The notes: generated by a model from the sequence alone, not told the origin. Numbered from the stretch's first letter, positions 22,355-31,904 are shown. The stretch is 40,216 bases of DNA from JACPLA01 sp035291905 (GCA_035291905.1 DATDRF010000065.1:1-40216); one strand, 5' to 3'. Translations and numbers: made by a program.

Positions 22355-23524
22355 ATGCCGAAGTTTCAAGGCGTTGACTATTATCTCCTCGATTCACTCC
22401 TCTCCGAAGAAGAAATTCTTGTCCGAAATACAGTCCGCGAATTCGTTGAAGAAAAGGTCATCCCCGTCATCGAGAAGCACTATCGCGCCGGCACATTCCC
22501 GATGGACCTGTTACCGGCCATGGCGGAGATGGGGCTTTTCGGATCGACACTTCCCGCAAAGTACGGCTGTGCCGAGATGAACAACGTCGCGTACGGATTG
22601 GTCATGCAGGAACTCGAACGGGGCGACAGCGGAGTCAGAAGTTTTGCATCAGTCCAGAGCGGCCTCGTCATGTATCCGATCTTCACGTTCGGATCTGAAG
22701 AACAGAAGGACCATTGGCTTCCGAAGCTGGCATCGGGCAAGGCGATCGGATGTTTTGGATTGACTGAACCTGACTATGGTTCGAATCCCGGAGGGATGAT
22801 CACGAGAGCTGAAAAGACAAAAGGGGGCTTTCGGCTCAACGGCGCAAAGATGTGGATAACCAACGGGACAATAGCAGACGTAGCGGTGGTCTGGGCGAAG
22901 CTGGATGGCGAAATCAAAGGTTTTCTTGTGGAAAAAGGGACAAAGGGATTCTCGGCGCCCGAAATGACGGGGAAACACTCGCTGAGAGCCTCCGTGACGT
23001 CAGAGCTTGTGTTTCAGGATTGCGTTATCCCGGAAGCGAATTTGCTTCCGAAATCCGGCGGACTGAAGTCGCCGCTCATGTGCCTGAGCCAGGCCCGGTA
23101 CGGAATCGCCTGGGGTGCCATTGGCTCGGCCATGGCCTGCTACGATGCCGCCCTCAGCTACGCCAAGTCACGGATCCAGTTTGACAAACCGATCGCGGCC
23201 TTCCAGATGACCCAGGAAAAACTCGTGCATATGCTGACGGAGATCACCAAGGCACAGTTGATGTGTCACCAACTGGGCAGGCTGAAGGACAAAGGGACTG
23301 CAAAGTTCACCCAGATTTCTATGGCGAAGAGAAACAATGTCTACCATGCGTTGGAGATTGCCCGGGCGGCACGCGAGATCCTTGGCGCAAACGGCATATT
23401 GGACGAGTATCCTGTCATGCGTCACGCCGCCAATCTCGAATCCGTGAAGACTTATGAAGGGACGCACGAAATGCATACGCTGATCCTCGGCGAAGATATA
23501 ACGGGATTTTCGGCTTTTACTTGA
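22355..23524 (+). CDS. Acyl-CoA dehydrogenase, glutaryl-CoA dehydrogenase-like
   Basis: A 389-residue FAD-dependent acyl-CoA dehydrogenase. It resembles glutaryl-CoA dehydrogenase: GVRSFASVQSGLVMYPI keeps the substrate-carboxylate arginine (Arg95 here), CFGLTEPDYGSNPGGM binds FAD, and the catalytic glutamate is in KTYEGTHEMHTLILG (about Glu368), followed by the typical DITGFSAF ending. Such enzymes oxidise and decarboxylate glutaryl-CoA to crotonyl-CoA in lysine/tryptophan and aromatic-acid breakdown; some relatives do not decarboxylate. AAAGGA precedes the ATG. Followed after 35 bp by guaB, with no obvious metabolic link. Confidence 0.88.
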   Translation: MPKFQGVDYYLLDSLLSEEEILVRNTVREFVEEKVIPVIEKHYRAGTFPMDLLPAMAEMGLFGSTLPAKYGCAEMNNVAYGLVMQELERGDSGVRSFASVQSGLVMYPIFTFGSEEQKDHWLPKLASGKAIGCFGLTEPDYGSNPGGMITRAEKTKGGFRLNGAKMWITNGTIADVAVVWAKLDGEIKGFLVEKGTKGFSAPEMTGKHSLRASVTSELVFQDCVIPEANLLPKSGGLKSPLMCLSQARYGIAWGAIGSAMACYDAALSYAKSRIQFDKPIAAFQMTQEKLVHMLTEITKAQLMCHQLGRLKDKGTAKFTQISMAKRNNVYHALEIARAAREILGANGILDEYPVMRHAANLESVKTYEGTHEMHTLILGEDITGFSAFT

Positions 23525-23559
23525 GATTGTTCCGACCGTTTTCACACGTAAGGAGTTCC

Positions 23560-25020
23560 ATGGCGCAGAAGAAAATTATCGGTGAAGCACTCACGTACGA
23601 CGATGTGCTGCTGGTTCCGGCGAAATCATCTGTACTGCCGCGAGAGACAGACGTTCGGACAAAGCTGTCGCGGCATATCGATCTGAATATTCCCCTCATC
23701 AGCGCGGCGATGGATACCGTGACAGAGTCGGAAATGGCCGTTGCTCTTGCCCGTGAAGGGGGGATCGGTATTCTCCATAAGAACATGACAATCGGCCGGC
23801 AGGCCGAAGAAGTCGACAAGGTGAAGAGGTCGGAAAGCGGAATGATCCAGCAACCGATTACGATGGATCAGCATGCCACGGTTCGGGAAGCCATGGAGAC
23901 CATGAGGAAATACAGCATCTCCGGAATACCGATCGTGGAAGACGACAAGCTCGTGGGAATTCTCACAAATCGTGATCTTCGTTTTGAACCTAATATGGAT
24001 CTTCAGGTTTCGAAAATCATGACATCCGAAAACCTGATCACTGCCCACACGGGAACCACTCTTGAAGAGGCGGAGGTAATTCTGCAGAAACACAGAATCG
24101 AGAAACTTCCGATTGTCGACAAGGCGGGCAAACTCAAAGGATTGATCACCTTTAAGGACATACAAAAGAAGAAGCGGTATCCGTATGCGTGCAAGGATAA
24201 GATGGGGCGGTTGCGTGTGGGTGCTGCAGTTGGCGTTACGTTTGACACCTTGGACCGCGTCCAGGCGCTGATCGATGCGGGTGTTGACGTCATCATCGTG
24301 GATACGGCCCATGGCCATTCGGCGGGCGTTCTTGCCATGGTGAAGAGAATCAAATCAAAGTTCAACGTCGAGTTGATTGCCGGGAATGTCGGCACGGCAG
24401 AGGCGACGCGGGACCTGATTCGTGCGGGCGCGGACGCCGTGAAGGTGGGGATCGGGCCCGGATCGATCTGCACGACACGGGTGGTTGCGGGGATCGGTAT
24501 TCCTCAGGTCACGGCGATCATGGATTGCAGCCGCGTGGCGCAGAAAAGCAAAGTGCCGGTCATTGCCGACGGGGGCATCAAGCAGACCGGAGACATTGCC
24601 AAGGCTATCGGTGCGGGGGCGGATTCCGTGATGATCGGGGGACTCTTCGCGGGAGTTGATGAGAGTCCGGGGGAGAAGGTTCTCTTTGAAGGACGCAGCT
24701 ACAAGATCTATCGAGGCATGGGGTCCCTGGAGGCGATGCGCGCGGGGAGCAAGGACCGCTATTTTCAGGACGTCGAAGATGATCTTCAGAAGCTTGTCCC
24801 CGAGGGGATCGAAGGGCGAACCCCGTACAAAGGAAACCTCAGCGAGACGGTTCACCAGATGGTCGGCGGCCTGCGGGCCGCCATGGGATATTGCGGCTGC
24901 CGAACAGTCGTTGAGCTGAAAAAGAACTCGCAGTTTATTCGCATGACGGACGCGGGGTTGCGCGAAAGCCATCCACACGATATCAATATTACCAAAGAAG
25001 CTCCCAACTACCATTTGTGA
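23560..25020 (+). CDS. guaB: Inosine-5'-monophosphate dehydrogenase
   Basis: A 486-residue IMPDH that converts IMP to XMP with NAD+, the committed step to GMP. Seen: N-terminal LTYDDVLLVPAKSSVLP, two CBS domains inserted at about residues 95-215 (SISGIPIVEDDKLVGILTNRD and HRIEKLPIVDKAGKLKGLIT), the catalytic loop GSICTTRVVAG with Cys304, the phosphate site GADSVMIGG, and the RYFQ segment. Start at ATG 23560 with AAGGAG six bases upstream; upstream in-frame codons lack family match. CBS domains usually give adenine/guanine nucleotide control. Full length and intact. Confidence 0.97.
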   Translation: MAQKKIIGEALTYDDVLLVPAKSSVLPRETDVRTKLSRHIDLNIPLISAAMDTVTESEMAVALAREGGIGILHKNMTIGRQAEEVDKVKRSESGMIQQPITMDQHATVREAMETMRKYSISGIPIVEDDKLVGILTNRDLRFEPNMDLQVSKIMTSENLITAHTGTTLEEAEVILQKHRIEKLPIVDKAGKLKGLITFKDIQKKKRYPYACKDKMGRLRVGAAVGVTFDTLDRVQALIDAGVDVIIVDTAHGHSAGVLAMVKRIKSKFNVELIAGNVGTAEATRDLIRAGADAVKVGIGPGSICTTRVVAGIGIPQVTAIMDCSRVAQKSKVPVIADGGIKQTGDIAKAIGAGADSVMIGGLFAGVDESPGEKVLFEGRSYKIYRGMGSLEAMRAGSKDRYFQDVEDDLQKLVPEGIEGRTPYKGNLSETVHQMVGGLRAAMGYCGCRTVVELKKNSQFIRMTDAGLRESHPHDINITKEAPNYHL

Positions 25021-25030
25021 TCCCTCCTGA

Positions 25031-26101
25031 ATGAACGCACGACGGCTTGAGGCAGTACGGCAAAAACTGAAAGCACTGCAGCTCGACGGTCTTCTCGTAG
25101 CGTTCATTCCTCATGTCCGCTACCTGACGAACTTCTCCGGCTCGAACGGGCTCGTGCTTATCACATCACGCCAACAGTTGTTTCTGACCGACGGCCGCTA
25201 TACCGCCCAATCCCGGGATGAGGTGAAGGGATATCGCAGGGTCATTACCGGCCGAAACCTTTTTCAGGAACTGAAGCAGCGAATCCGGATTCCCTCCGGA
25301 TTTCGATTCGGAATTGACCAGATGCATATCACTGTGGCCGAAATGGAGTCCCTCAGGCATCTCTTCCCAAAAGCGAAATTTGTTCCGGCCGATACACTGG
25401 TCGATTCTTTCGCATCGGTGAAGCTGGAATCCGAAATCGATCGGATCTGCAAGGCAATCTCGATCAGCGAAAGAGTCTTTTACGGCCTGCTGAGCGTCAT
25501 TAAGGAGGGGGTGAGCGAATTGGATGTTGCGGCCGAAATCGTCTATCAGCACCGCAAGCACGGCGCCGAGGCGGAGGCCTTTGAGCCGATCGTAGCGAGC
25601 GGCGAGAGGGGAGCGCTCCCCCATGCACGCGCCTCGTCAAAGAAAATCAGAAAAGGAGAGCTTGTCACCATCGATTTCGGATGCCGCGTGAACGGCTATC
25701 ACAGCGATCTGACCCGGACGGTTGCCGTGGGACGAATCAGCACGGAACGACGGAGGATCTACAACGTCGTTCGTGACGCTCAACAACGTGCTCTTGACGA
25801 GTCGCGGGATCGCATGAAAGGAAAAGAGCTCGACGCAATTGCACGCCGCCATATCAGAGATCACAAACTTGGCAAGTTCTTCACACATTCGTTGGGGCAC
25901 GGGCTCGGCTTGCAGGTACACGAGAGCCCAAGAATCTCCGCCATCAGCGAAGATATTCTTGTTCCGGGGAACGTCATTACGATCGAGCCGGGGGTCTATG
26001 TGGCCGGCATCGGCGGAGTCCGGATTGAGGACGATGTCGCCATTCTCAAAGGGGGGCACGAGCTCCTGAGTACAATCCCAAAAGACCTTATCACTCTCTA
26101 G
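25031..26101 (+). CDS. Xaa-Pro aminopeptidase-like M24 metallopeptidase
   Basis: A 356-residue M24B-family peptidase. Residues 1-130 form the creatinase-type N-terminal domain (VRYLTNFSGSNGLVLI). The pita-bread catalytic domain carries the five metal ligands: two aspartates in DFGCRVNGYHSDLTRT, His in HSLGHGLGLQVHESP, and two glutamates in IEPGVYVAGIGGVRIEDDV. It should remove N-terminal residues before proline or cleave X-Pro dipeptides in the cytoplasm. No signal peptide. It begins 10 bp after guaB, without a clear Shine-Dalgarno, and is probably in the same transcript. Confidence 0.93.
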   Translation: MNARRLEAVRQKLKALQLDGLLVAFIPHVRYLTNFSGSNGLVLITSRQQLFLTDGRYTAQSRDEVKGYRRVITGRNLFQELKQRIRIPSGFRFGIDQMHITVAEMESLRHLFPKAKFVPADTLVDSFASVKLESEIDRICKAISISERVFYGLLSVIKEGVSELDVAAEIVYQHRKHGAEAEAFEPIVASGERGALPHARASSKKIRKGELVTIDFGCRVNGYHSDLTRTVAVGRISTERRRIYNVVRDAQQRALDESRDRMKGKELDAIARRHIRDHKLGKFFTHSLGHGLGLQVHESPRISAISEDILVPGNVITIEPGVYVAGIGGVRIEDDVAILKGGHELLSTIPKDLITL

Positions 26102-26119
26102 AACGGTATTCCACTCCCG

Positions 26120-27442
26120 ATGACGGATCGAACAAGAAGGGCAATGTTTATTGCATACTACTTTCCGCCGATGGGACTGAGCGGAGTCCAGCGCACGCTG
26201 AAGTTCGCAAGGTATCTTTCGCACTACGGATGGAGTCCCACCGTCCTCACCGTGGGCCCGACCGGTTACTTCGCATTCGATCCGACCCTTCTGAAGGAAG
26301 TGGAAGAGGCGGAAATCAAAGTCATCAGGACCGGTTCGTTCGACCCCAACAGGATGTTCAAGGGGAAGGGGCCCGTGAGGATGCCTTCGGAGCGGATGAG
26401 GAAGTTTCTCCAGTTCCTGGGGGATTTGTTTTTCATTCCCGATACGAAGATCGGCTGGAAAAGAAAGGCCGTCAAAGCGGGATCCGAATTCCTGAAGAAT
26501 AATCCCTGCGACGCGATCATTGCAACCGCGCCCCCGCAGACGGATTTCCTGATCGGTCTTGCCCTCAAGAAGAAGTTCAAAATTCCACTCGTCCTCGATT
26601 ATCGCGACGCGTGGCTGGATTATCCCTTCAAGTATTTCCCGACTCCTTACCACCGCTGGCGTCACCAACGACTGGAGAAAAAGCTTGTTCGCGGGTGCGA
26701 TCGGATTATTGTGACACACCGCCGTGTGAAAGAAACCCTGGTAAAACGGTACCCGTTTCTGACCTATCATGATGTGACCATCGTTTCCCAGGGATACGAC
26801 CGGAGTGATTTCGATTTTCCCCCTGCCGAATCTGTATCATCGGTCAGAAAACTCAAGATTACGCACTCAGGCACCTTCTACGGCGGCCGCAGTCCGGCCG
26901 TCCTTATTCAGGCAGTGCACCGTGTTCTGAAGGACTCACCGCAACTGAGGGGAAGAATCGAGGTAAATTTCGTCGGGAACACGCGCAGAGAAGATCAGAA
27001 TCTCGTGCGCAGACTCGGGCTGCAGAACGAAATCAATTTTCTGGGCTACCTGGAGCATCATGTGAGCTCAAAGCACCTCGTCGAGGCCGACGTACTGTGG
27101 TTTGTCCTTGATAACGATTTTCAGTCGCCGGGGAAACTCTATGAATACTTTGGCGCAAAGAAACCGATTCTTGCCTCCGTCGTGGATGGATACATGAAGC
27201 AGCTGGTGATTGAAAGCAAGGCGGCGTTTTGTGTTCCTTTGAACGACCGTGCCGCTCATGAACAGGCCCTCCTGGATCTTCTGAAGCTTTTTGAAGAACG
27301 AAGACTGCCCAAGCCGTCTGACGAATTTGTCGATCGGTTTGACCGCCGGATGCTGACAGGAGAGCTTGCGAAGGTTCTTGAAACGCTGATGGATATCGAT
27401 CACCAGGCGTTTGTCAGGGTCGGAGAGGGAAGCGCGAGATGA
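26120..27442 (+). CDS. Glycosyltransferase, GT4-like (GT-B fold)
   Basis: A 440-residue glycosyltransferase without membrane segments. The N-terminal half begins AMFIAYYFPPMGLSGVQRTL, typical of GT4 enzymes that recognise acceptors; the C-terminal nucleotide-sugar half has KITHSGTFYGGRSP, the NFVGNTRR strand, INFLGYLEHH and the EX7E-like region SPGKLYEYFGAKKPILA. Likely acts at the cytoplasmic face on polysaccharide or lipid-linked sugars; donor and acceptor cannot be told. Its stop overlaps the purD start by 4 bp. The epimerase two genes downstream could supply its sugar nucleotide. Confidence 0.88.
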   Translation: MTDRTRRAMFIAYYFPPMGLSGVQRTLKFARYLSHYGWSPTVLTVGPTGYFAFDPTLLKEVEEAEIKVIRTGSFDPNRMFKGKGPVRMPSERMRKFLQFLGDLFFIPDTKIGWKRKAVKAGSEFLKNNPCDAIIATAPPQTDFLIGLALKKKFKIPLVLDYRDAWLDYPFKYFPTPYHRWRHQRLEKKLVRGCDRIIVTHRRVKETLVKRYPFLTYHDVTIVSQGYDRSDFDFPPAESVSSVRKLKITHSGTFYGGRSPAVLIQAVHRVLKDSPQLRGRIEVNFVGNTRREDQNLVRRLGLQNEINFLGYLEHHVSSKHLVEADVLWFVLDNDFQSPGKLYEYFGAKKPILASVVDGYMKQLVIESKAAFCVPLNDRAAHEQALLDLLKLFEERRLPKPSDEFVDRFDRRMLTGELAKVLETLMDIDHQAFVRVGEGSAR

Positions 27443-28743
27443 AGATTCTGGTCATCGGCTCAGGCGGCCGGGAACACGCGCTCGTGTGGAAGCTGCGCCA
27501 GAGCCCGCGTGTCAAGGAGATCTACTGCGCCCCCGGGAATGCCGGTATCGCCGACCAGGCGACGTGCGCCACTGCGAAAGCTGCTGACGTTCGCGCCCTG
27601 CTCAAGTTTGCGCAGGAAAAGAAGGTTGACCTCACGGTGGTGGGCCCCGAACAACCGCTCGTTCTGGGAATCGTGGACCTCTTCCGCGAAAACGGGATGA
27701 CGATTTTCGGGCCCACAAAGATGGCCGCCCAACTCGAAGGAAGCAAAGCGTTTGCCAAGGATTTCATGAAGCGCCACAGGATTCCCACGGCCGCGTACGG
27801 GATCTTTTCGGCCCGTGAGAAGGAGGATGCGGAGCGCTTCATCAACAACATGAAGGGGCCCCTCGTCGTGAAGGCCGACGGCCTGGCGGCGGGGAAAGGG
27901 GTGATCATGTGCGAAACCAGGGAGATTGCTCTCCTCGCGTTGCGTCAGATCCTTGAAGACAAGATGTTCGGCCAGGCAGGGGAAAAAGTAGTGATCGAAG
28001 AGTGTCTTGCCGGAGAAGAAGTTTCGATGTTTGCGCTGAGTGACGGGGAAAACTTCGTCATACTCTCATCGGCTCAGGATCACAAGCGAATTCTGGACGG
28101 CGACCTCGGAAAGAATACCGGCGGCATGGGTGCATATTCACCTGCGCCTGTCATGACCCCTGAGCTCCAAAAACGAGTCGTCGATAAGGTTGTTCGCCCG
28201 ACATTAGACGGAATGCGCTCCGAGGGAACGCCCTATACGGGCTGTCTCTACGTCGGGCTGATGGTCACCAAGAGGGGGCCGATGGTGCTTGAATACAATT
28301 GCCGATTCGGCGATCCGGAGACTCAGGTTGTTGTTCCAATAATCGACGGCGACTTCGCCGAGCTGCTTCTTTCAGCCTCGACCGGTTCGCTTCAGCCCGA
28401 CCAGGTGCGTCAGCATCCGGCAGCTGCCGTCTGCATTGTCATGGCCTCAAGAGGCTATCCTGATGATTACGAGACCGGAAAGGAGATTCGCGGGCTTGAC
28501 CTGGTGAAGGCAGATGAGGGTGAAGTGGTCTTTCATGCCGGTACCAAAAAAGAGAACGACCGTATTGTCACGTCGGGCGGCAGAGTGTTGGGAGTTACAG
28601 CCGTGGGATACGACCACGATCTCGCGGGAACTATCCATGCTGCGTATCGCATTGTCGATCGGATTACCTTCGACGGGGCGTACTACCGCAGTGATATTGG
28701 CCGAAAGGGCTTGGCGCATCTGAAAAAAGGACCGAAGAAATGA
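27439..28743 (+). CDS. purD: Phosphoribosylamine-glycine ligase (GAR synthetase)
   Basis: A 434-residue ATP-grasp enzyme for the second step of purine synthesis, joining glycine to phosphoribosylamine. Motifs: MKILVIGSGGREHALVWKL, the family GPEQPLVLGIVD, the ATP-grasp strand PLVVKADGLAAGKGV, DHKRILDGDLGKNTGGMGAYSP and the magnesium site EYNCRFGDPETQ. Complete and of normal length. It overlaps both neighbours by 4 bp (ATGA at each end), so a housekeeping purine gene is embedded between a glycosyltransferase and a sugar epimerase. Confidence 0.97.
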   Translation: MKILVIGSGGREHALVWKLRQSPRVKEIYCAPGNAGIADQATCATAKAADVRALLKFAQEKKVDLTVVGPEQPLVLGIVDLFRENGMTIFGPTKMAAQLEGSKAFAKDFMKRHRIPTAAYGIFSAREKEDAERFINNMKGPLVVKADGLAAGKGVIMCETREIALLALRQILEDKMFGQAGEKVVIEECLAGEEVSMFALSDGENFVILSSAQDHKRILDGDLGKNTGGMGAYSPAPVMTPELQKRVVDKVVRPTLDGMRSEGTPYTGCLYVGLMVTKRGPMVLEYNCRFGDPETQVVVPIIDGDFAELLLSASTGSLQPDQVRQHPAAAVCIVMASRGYPDDYETGKEIRGLDLVKADEGEVVFHAGTKKENDRIVTSGGRVLGVTAVGYDHDLAGTIHAAYRIVDRITFDGAYYRSDIGRKGLAHLKKGPKK

Positions 28744-29672
28744 AGATTCTCGTCACAGGCGGCGCAGGGTTCATCGGGTCGCATATCGTCGACGCCTATG
28801 TTCAGGAAGGGCACGACGTATTCGTTGTCGATGACCTGTCGAGCGGAACGAAAAAGAACGTCCACCCGAAAGCCCGATTTCATAAGTTAGATATCCGGAA
28901 CAAATCGATTGATCGGCTCTTCAAGAAAGTGCGATTCGATGTCGTGAACCATCACGCTGCCCAAATGGACGTGCGGAGGTCGGTGGCAGATCCGTCGTTT
29001 GACGCATCGGTGAATGTGCTGGGGGGCCTCAATGTCTTTGAGAACGCCCGTCGATACGGAGTCAAGAGGCTCATTTTTGCATCAACAGGGGGAGCGATCT
29101 ATGGCGAGCAGGATGTCTTTCCGGCCGATGAGAACCATCCGCTGCGGCCTTTGTCTCCGTACGGAATCACGAAACTGACAACGGAAAAATATCTCTTCTA
29201 CTATAAGATGGTGCACGGCCTCGATTCGGTCATTCTGCGTTATGCCAATATCTACGGGCCGAGGCAGAATCCTCACGGCGAGGCCGGTGTGGTAGCGATC
29301 TTTGCCGACAAGATGATCGCGGGAAAACAACCTCTTATTAATGGGGACGGAAAACAGACGCGGGATTACACGTTTGTCGGAGATGTCGCGAAGGCAAACA
29401 TTCTTGCGCTGAGGTACAATGGGTCGGAGATATTCAACATCGGGACCGGAAAGGAGACCGATGTCATTACCCTGTTCCGCAGGCTTAAGGGGATCCTCAA
29501 TCCTTCGTGCCTCGAACAACACGGGCCGGCGAAAGAAGGCGAACAGCGGAGGAGTGTGATAAGCTATGGCAAGATCAACAAGGCCCTTGGGTGGTCTCCC
29601 ATGGTGTCGGTTGACGATGGCCTCGCAATGACAGCACACTATTTCCTCGAGAAAGGGTCAAAGAAGAAGTGA
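28740..29672 (+). CDS. NAD-dependent epimerase/dehydratase, UDP-glucose 4-epimerase-like
   Basis: A 310-residue extended short-chain dehydrogenase/reductase. The Rossmann motif GGAGFIGSHIVDAY binds NAD; HHAAQMDVRRSV, ASTGGAIYGE and SPYGITK (Tyr and Lys of YxxxK) form the active site; RYANIYGPRQ and NGDGKQTRDYTFVGDVA complete the GalE-type pattern. It likely epimerises a UDP-hexose for surface polysaccharides, consistent with the glycosyltransferase two genes upstream. Starts inside the purD stop and ends inside the meaB start, so translation is probably coupled. Confidence 0.9.
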   Translation: MKILVTGGAGFIGSHIVDAYVQEGHDVFVVDDLSSGTKKNVHPKARFHKLDIRNKSIDRLFKKVRFDVVNHHAAQMDVRRSVADPSFDASVNVLGGLNVFENARRYGVKRLIFASTGGAIYGEQDVFPADENHPLRPLSPYGITKLTTEKYLFYYKMVHGLDSVILRYANIYGPRQNPHGEAGVVAIFADKMIAGKQPLINGDGKQTRDYTFVGDVAKANILALRYNGSEIFNIGTGKETDVITLFRRLKGILNPSCLEQHGPAKEGEQRRSVISYGKINKALGWSPMVSVDDGLAMTAHYFLEKGSKKK

Positions 29673-30628
29673 AGGGCGGCGTCAACACAATTGCCGAGGG
29701 GATTCTTCGGGGTGACCGGCGTTCCGTTGCCCGGGGAATTTCGCTTGTTGAAAACGGTGCGCCGGAGTCGCTTGAACTTCTTAAGGGGATATTTCCCAAA
29801 ACCGGCATCGCATACAGGATTGGTATTACCGGGCCACCCGGTGCGGGGAAAAGCACGATTACGAACAAGCTGGCAGGGCATTTTCGGCGCATGAAACAGC
29901 GGGTGGGAATCATTGCCGTCGATCCTACAAGTCCGTTCACCGGCGGCGCGCTTCTTGGAGACCGTGTGAGGATGACCGATGTCGAGCTCGACGGTGATGT
30001 CTTTATTCGCAGCATGGCCTCACGCGGAAGCCTCGGCGGCCTGAGCAAGAAAGCAAAAGAGGCAGCCGATATTCTCGATGCATCAGGCCACCACGTGGTT
30101 CTGATGGAGACTGTCGGTGTGGGGCAATCGGAGCTCGATGTAGCCGGGGCTGCAGACACGACAATCGTCGTGCTGGTCCCCGAATCGGGTGACGGAATTC
30201 AGGCGATGAAAGCGGGATTGATGGAGATCGCGGATTTCTTTGTGATGAACAAATCCGACCGGCCCGGGGCGGACCAGGCGGTCATGTCGATCAAGATGAT
30301 CTTGGGATTCCGTTCTTCATCCGAGGGTTGGGCTCCGGACGTGGTGAAAACCGTCGGTAACGAGGGGAAAGGGATCGAAGAAGTGGCAGTGCTGATCGCA
30401 GGGCATCGGGCCTATCAGGAAAAGAGCGGTCTTCTGGAGCAGAAACGGCGCACCCGTTTGAAGCGAAGGATCCGCGAGCTTGTCGAAGAGCAGCTGACCG
30501 AGAACTTCTGGAGTGAAGAGCGCACCGGAGTCCTCGAGAGGGAGCTCGGGGGTGTCATCGGGCGGCAATTAACCCCGTACGACCTTGCATCGAAGTTGAT
30601 TGAGGATTTTCGTCGCAACACAAACTGA
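29669..30628 (+). CDS. meaB: Methylmalonyl-CoA mutase-associated GTPase MeaB
   Basis: A 319-residue G3E-family GTPase that protects and loads adenosylcobalamin onto methylmalonyl-CoA mutase. Motifs: Walker A GPPGAGKST, DPTSPFTGGALLGDR, SMASRGSLGG, switch II METVGVGQSE, and the guanine-specificity motif NKSD. Start is a GTG at 29669 overlapping the epimerase stop (GTGA), with AAAGGG upstream. No mutase gene is in this window, so the partner is elsewhere. The following acyl-CoA dehydrogenase and carboxylase fit a propionate or branched-chain amino acid pathway, though a repeat separates them. Confidence 0.95.
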   Translation: MKGGVNTIAEGILRGDRRSVARGISLVENGAPESLELLKGIFPKTGIAYRIGITGPPGAGKSTITNKLAGHFRRMKQRVGIIAVDPTSPFTGGALLGDRVRMTDVELDGDVFIRSMASRGSLGGLSKKAKEAADILDASGHHVVLMETVGVGQSELDVAGAADTTIVVLVPESGDGIQAMKAGLMEIADFFVMNKSDRPGADQAVMSIKMILGFRSSSEGWAPDVVKTVGNEGKGIEEVAVLIAGHRAYQEKSGLLEQKRRTRLKRRIRELVEEQLTENFWSEERTGVLERELGGVIGRQLTPYDLASKLIEDFRRNTN

Positions 30629-30633
30629 ATGCC

Positions 30634-30695
30634 CTTCGTGCTCTTTGTGTCTTCGTGGTAGGATTAATAAACACCAAGACACAAAGAACACGAAG
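30634..30695. repeat. CACAAAGACAC-type inverted repeat, short copy
   Basis: CTTCGTGCTCTTTGTGTCTTCGTGGT on the left pairs with ACACCAAGACACAAAGAACACGAAG on the right, around an AT-rich loop. Begins 5 bp after the meaB stop and ends 41 bp before the acyl-CoA dehydrogenase start. It may terminate or attenuate the long upstream operon. Confidence 0.8.
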
Positions 30696-30736
30696 AACTA
30701 CTTGAATGAAAAACCATATGCCCAAGGACATGGAAC

Positions 30737-31894
30737 ATGACCGAAACGACCGTTGAAACCGGAATAGAACCAACAGAAACGATGAAGATGCTGAAGCAAT
30801 CCGCCAGGGAGTTTGCGGAGGCGGAAATCCTCCCCAACGTCATGAAGTATGACGAAGCTCAGGAATTTCCGATGGATGTCTACCGCAAGATGGCGGAGCT
30901 GGGATTCCTTGGCGTTGTCACTCCTTCCGAGCTGGGAGGCGCAGGAATGACCGCGTTGGAGTTCGTTGTTATCATGGAGGAAATTGCCCGTGTTGACCCC
31001 TCCGTTGCCTTGACATTTGCCGCACACAGCGGACTCTGTCTTGAGCACATTCTTCAGTTCGCGAACGACGAACAGAAAAAGAAATACGTCCCGGATCTTG
31101 CCACAGGCGCGAAGATCGGCTCATGGTGTCTTACCGAGCCGGGCTCAGGAAGCGACGCAAGCGGAATGCTGACGAGCGCTCGCCTCGAAGGTGACTCCTA
31201 CATCCTGAACGGCGCCAAGACATTCATTACAAACGGGTCGTATGCCTCAACGTTTGTCGTGACCGCAAAGACCGACACTACCAAAGGAAACAAGGGGATC
31301 TCGGCATTTATCGTGGAAAAGGGGATGGGTGTTACAGTTGGGAAGAAGGAAAACAAACTCGGGTTCCGCGCGAGTGATACGGTACAGTTGATCTTCGACA
31401 ACGTGAAGATCCCGAAGAGCAATCTTCTCGGGAAAGAAGAACAGGGATTCAAACAGGCCCTTTCGGTTCTCGACAGCGGACGAATTGGAATTGCAGCGCT
31501 CTCCGTTGGACTGGCACAGGGTGCGATGGAGGCAGCGATAAAATATTCAAAAGAGCGGAAGGCATTCGGTGCCACGCTGAGCGAGTTTCAGGGGATTCAG
31601 TTCAAGATTGCAGACATGGCAACAGAGATCGAGGCCGCGCGGCTGCTGACATACAAAGCTGCGACAGCGAAGTCAAAAGGTGAGCCGATCAATCTCGCGG
31701 CAGCCCAGGCAAAATTCTTTGCCAGTGAAGTCGCCCAGCGCGTTGCCACAGAAGCGGTCCAGATTCACGGCGGGTACGGTTTCATCAAAGAGTTTCCGGT
31801 TGAGAAATTCTACCGCGATGTGAAACTCCTGACCATCGGAGAGGGAACATCTGAAGTACAACGAATGGTTATTGCCAAGAACCTTCTACAGTAA
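30737..31894 (+). CDS. Acyl-CoA dehydrogenase (short-chain/isovaleryl type)
   Basis: A 385-residue FAD enzyme that introduces the alpha-beta double bond of acyl-CoA. Motifs: LGFLGVVTPSELGGAGM, the FAD-binding CLTEPGSGSDASGM, and the catalytic glutamate in TIGEGTSEVQRMVIAKNLL (about Glu369). It resembles butyryl-CoA and isovaleryl-CoA dehydrogenases; substrate length cannot be fixed by eye. The next gene, an MCC-type carboxylase beta subunit 10 bp away, would make isovaleryl-CoA (leucine breakdown) a plausible substrate. Only modestly similar to the other dehydrogenase in the window. Confidence 0.92.
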   Translation: MTETTVETGIEPTETMKMLKQSAREFAEAEILPNVMKYDEAQEFPMDVYRKMAELGFLGVVTPSELGGAGMTALEFVVIMEEIARVDPSVALTFAAHSGLCLEHILQFANDEQKKKYVPDLATGAKIGSWCLTEPGSGSDASGMLTSARLEGDSYILNGAKTFITNGSYASTFVVTAKTDTTKGNKGISAFIVEKGMGVTVGKKENKLGFRASDTVQLIFDNVKIPKSNLLGKEEQGFKQALSVLDSGRIGIAALSVGLAQGAMEAAIKYSKERKAFGATLSEFQGIQFKIADMATEIEAARLLTYKAATAKSKGEPINLAAAQAKFFASEVAQRVATEAVQIHGGYGFIKEFPVEKFYRDVKLLTIGEGTSEVQRMVIAKNLLQ

Positions 31895-31904
31895 GGGAAG
31901 CTCC

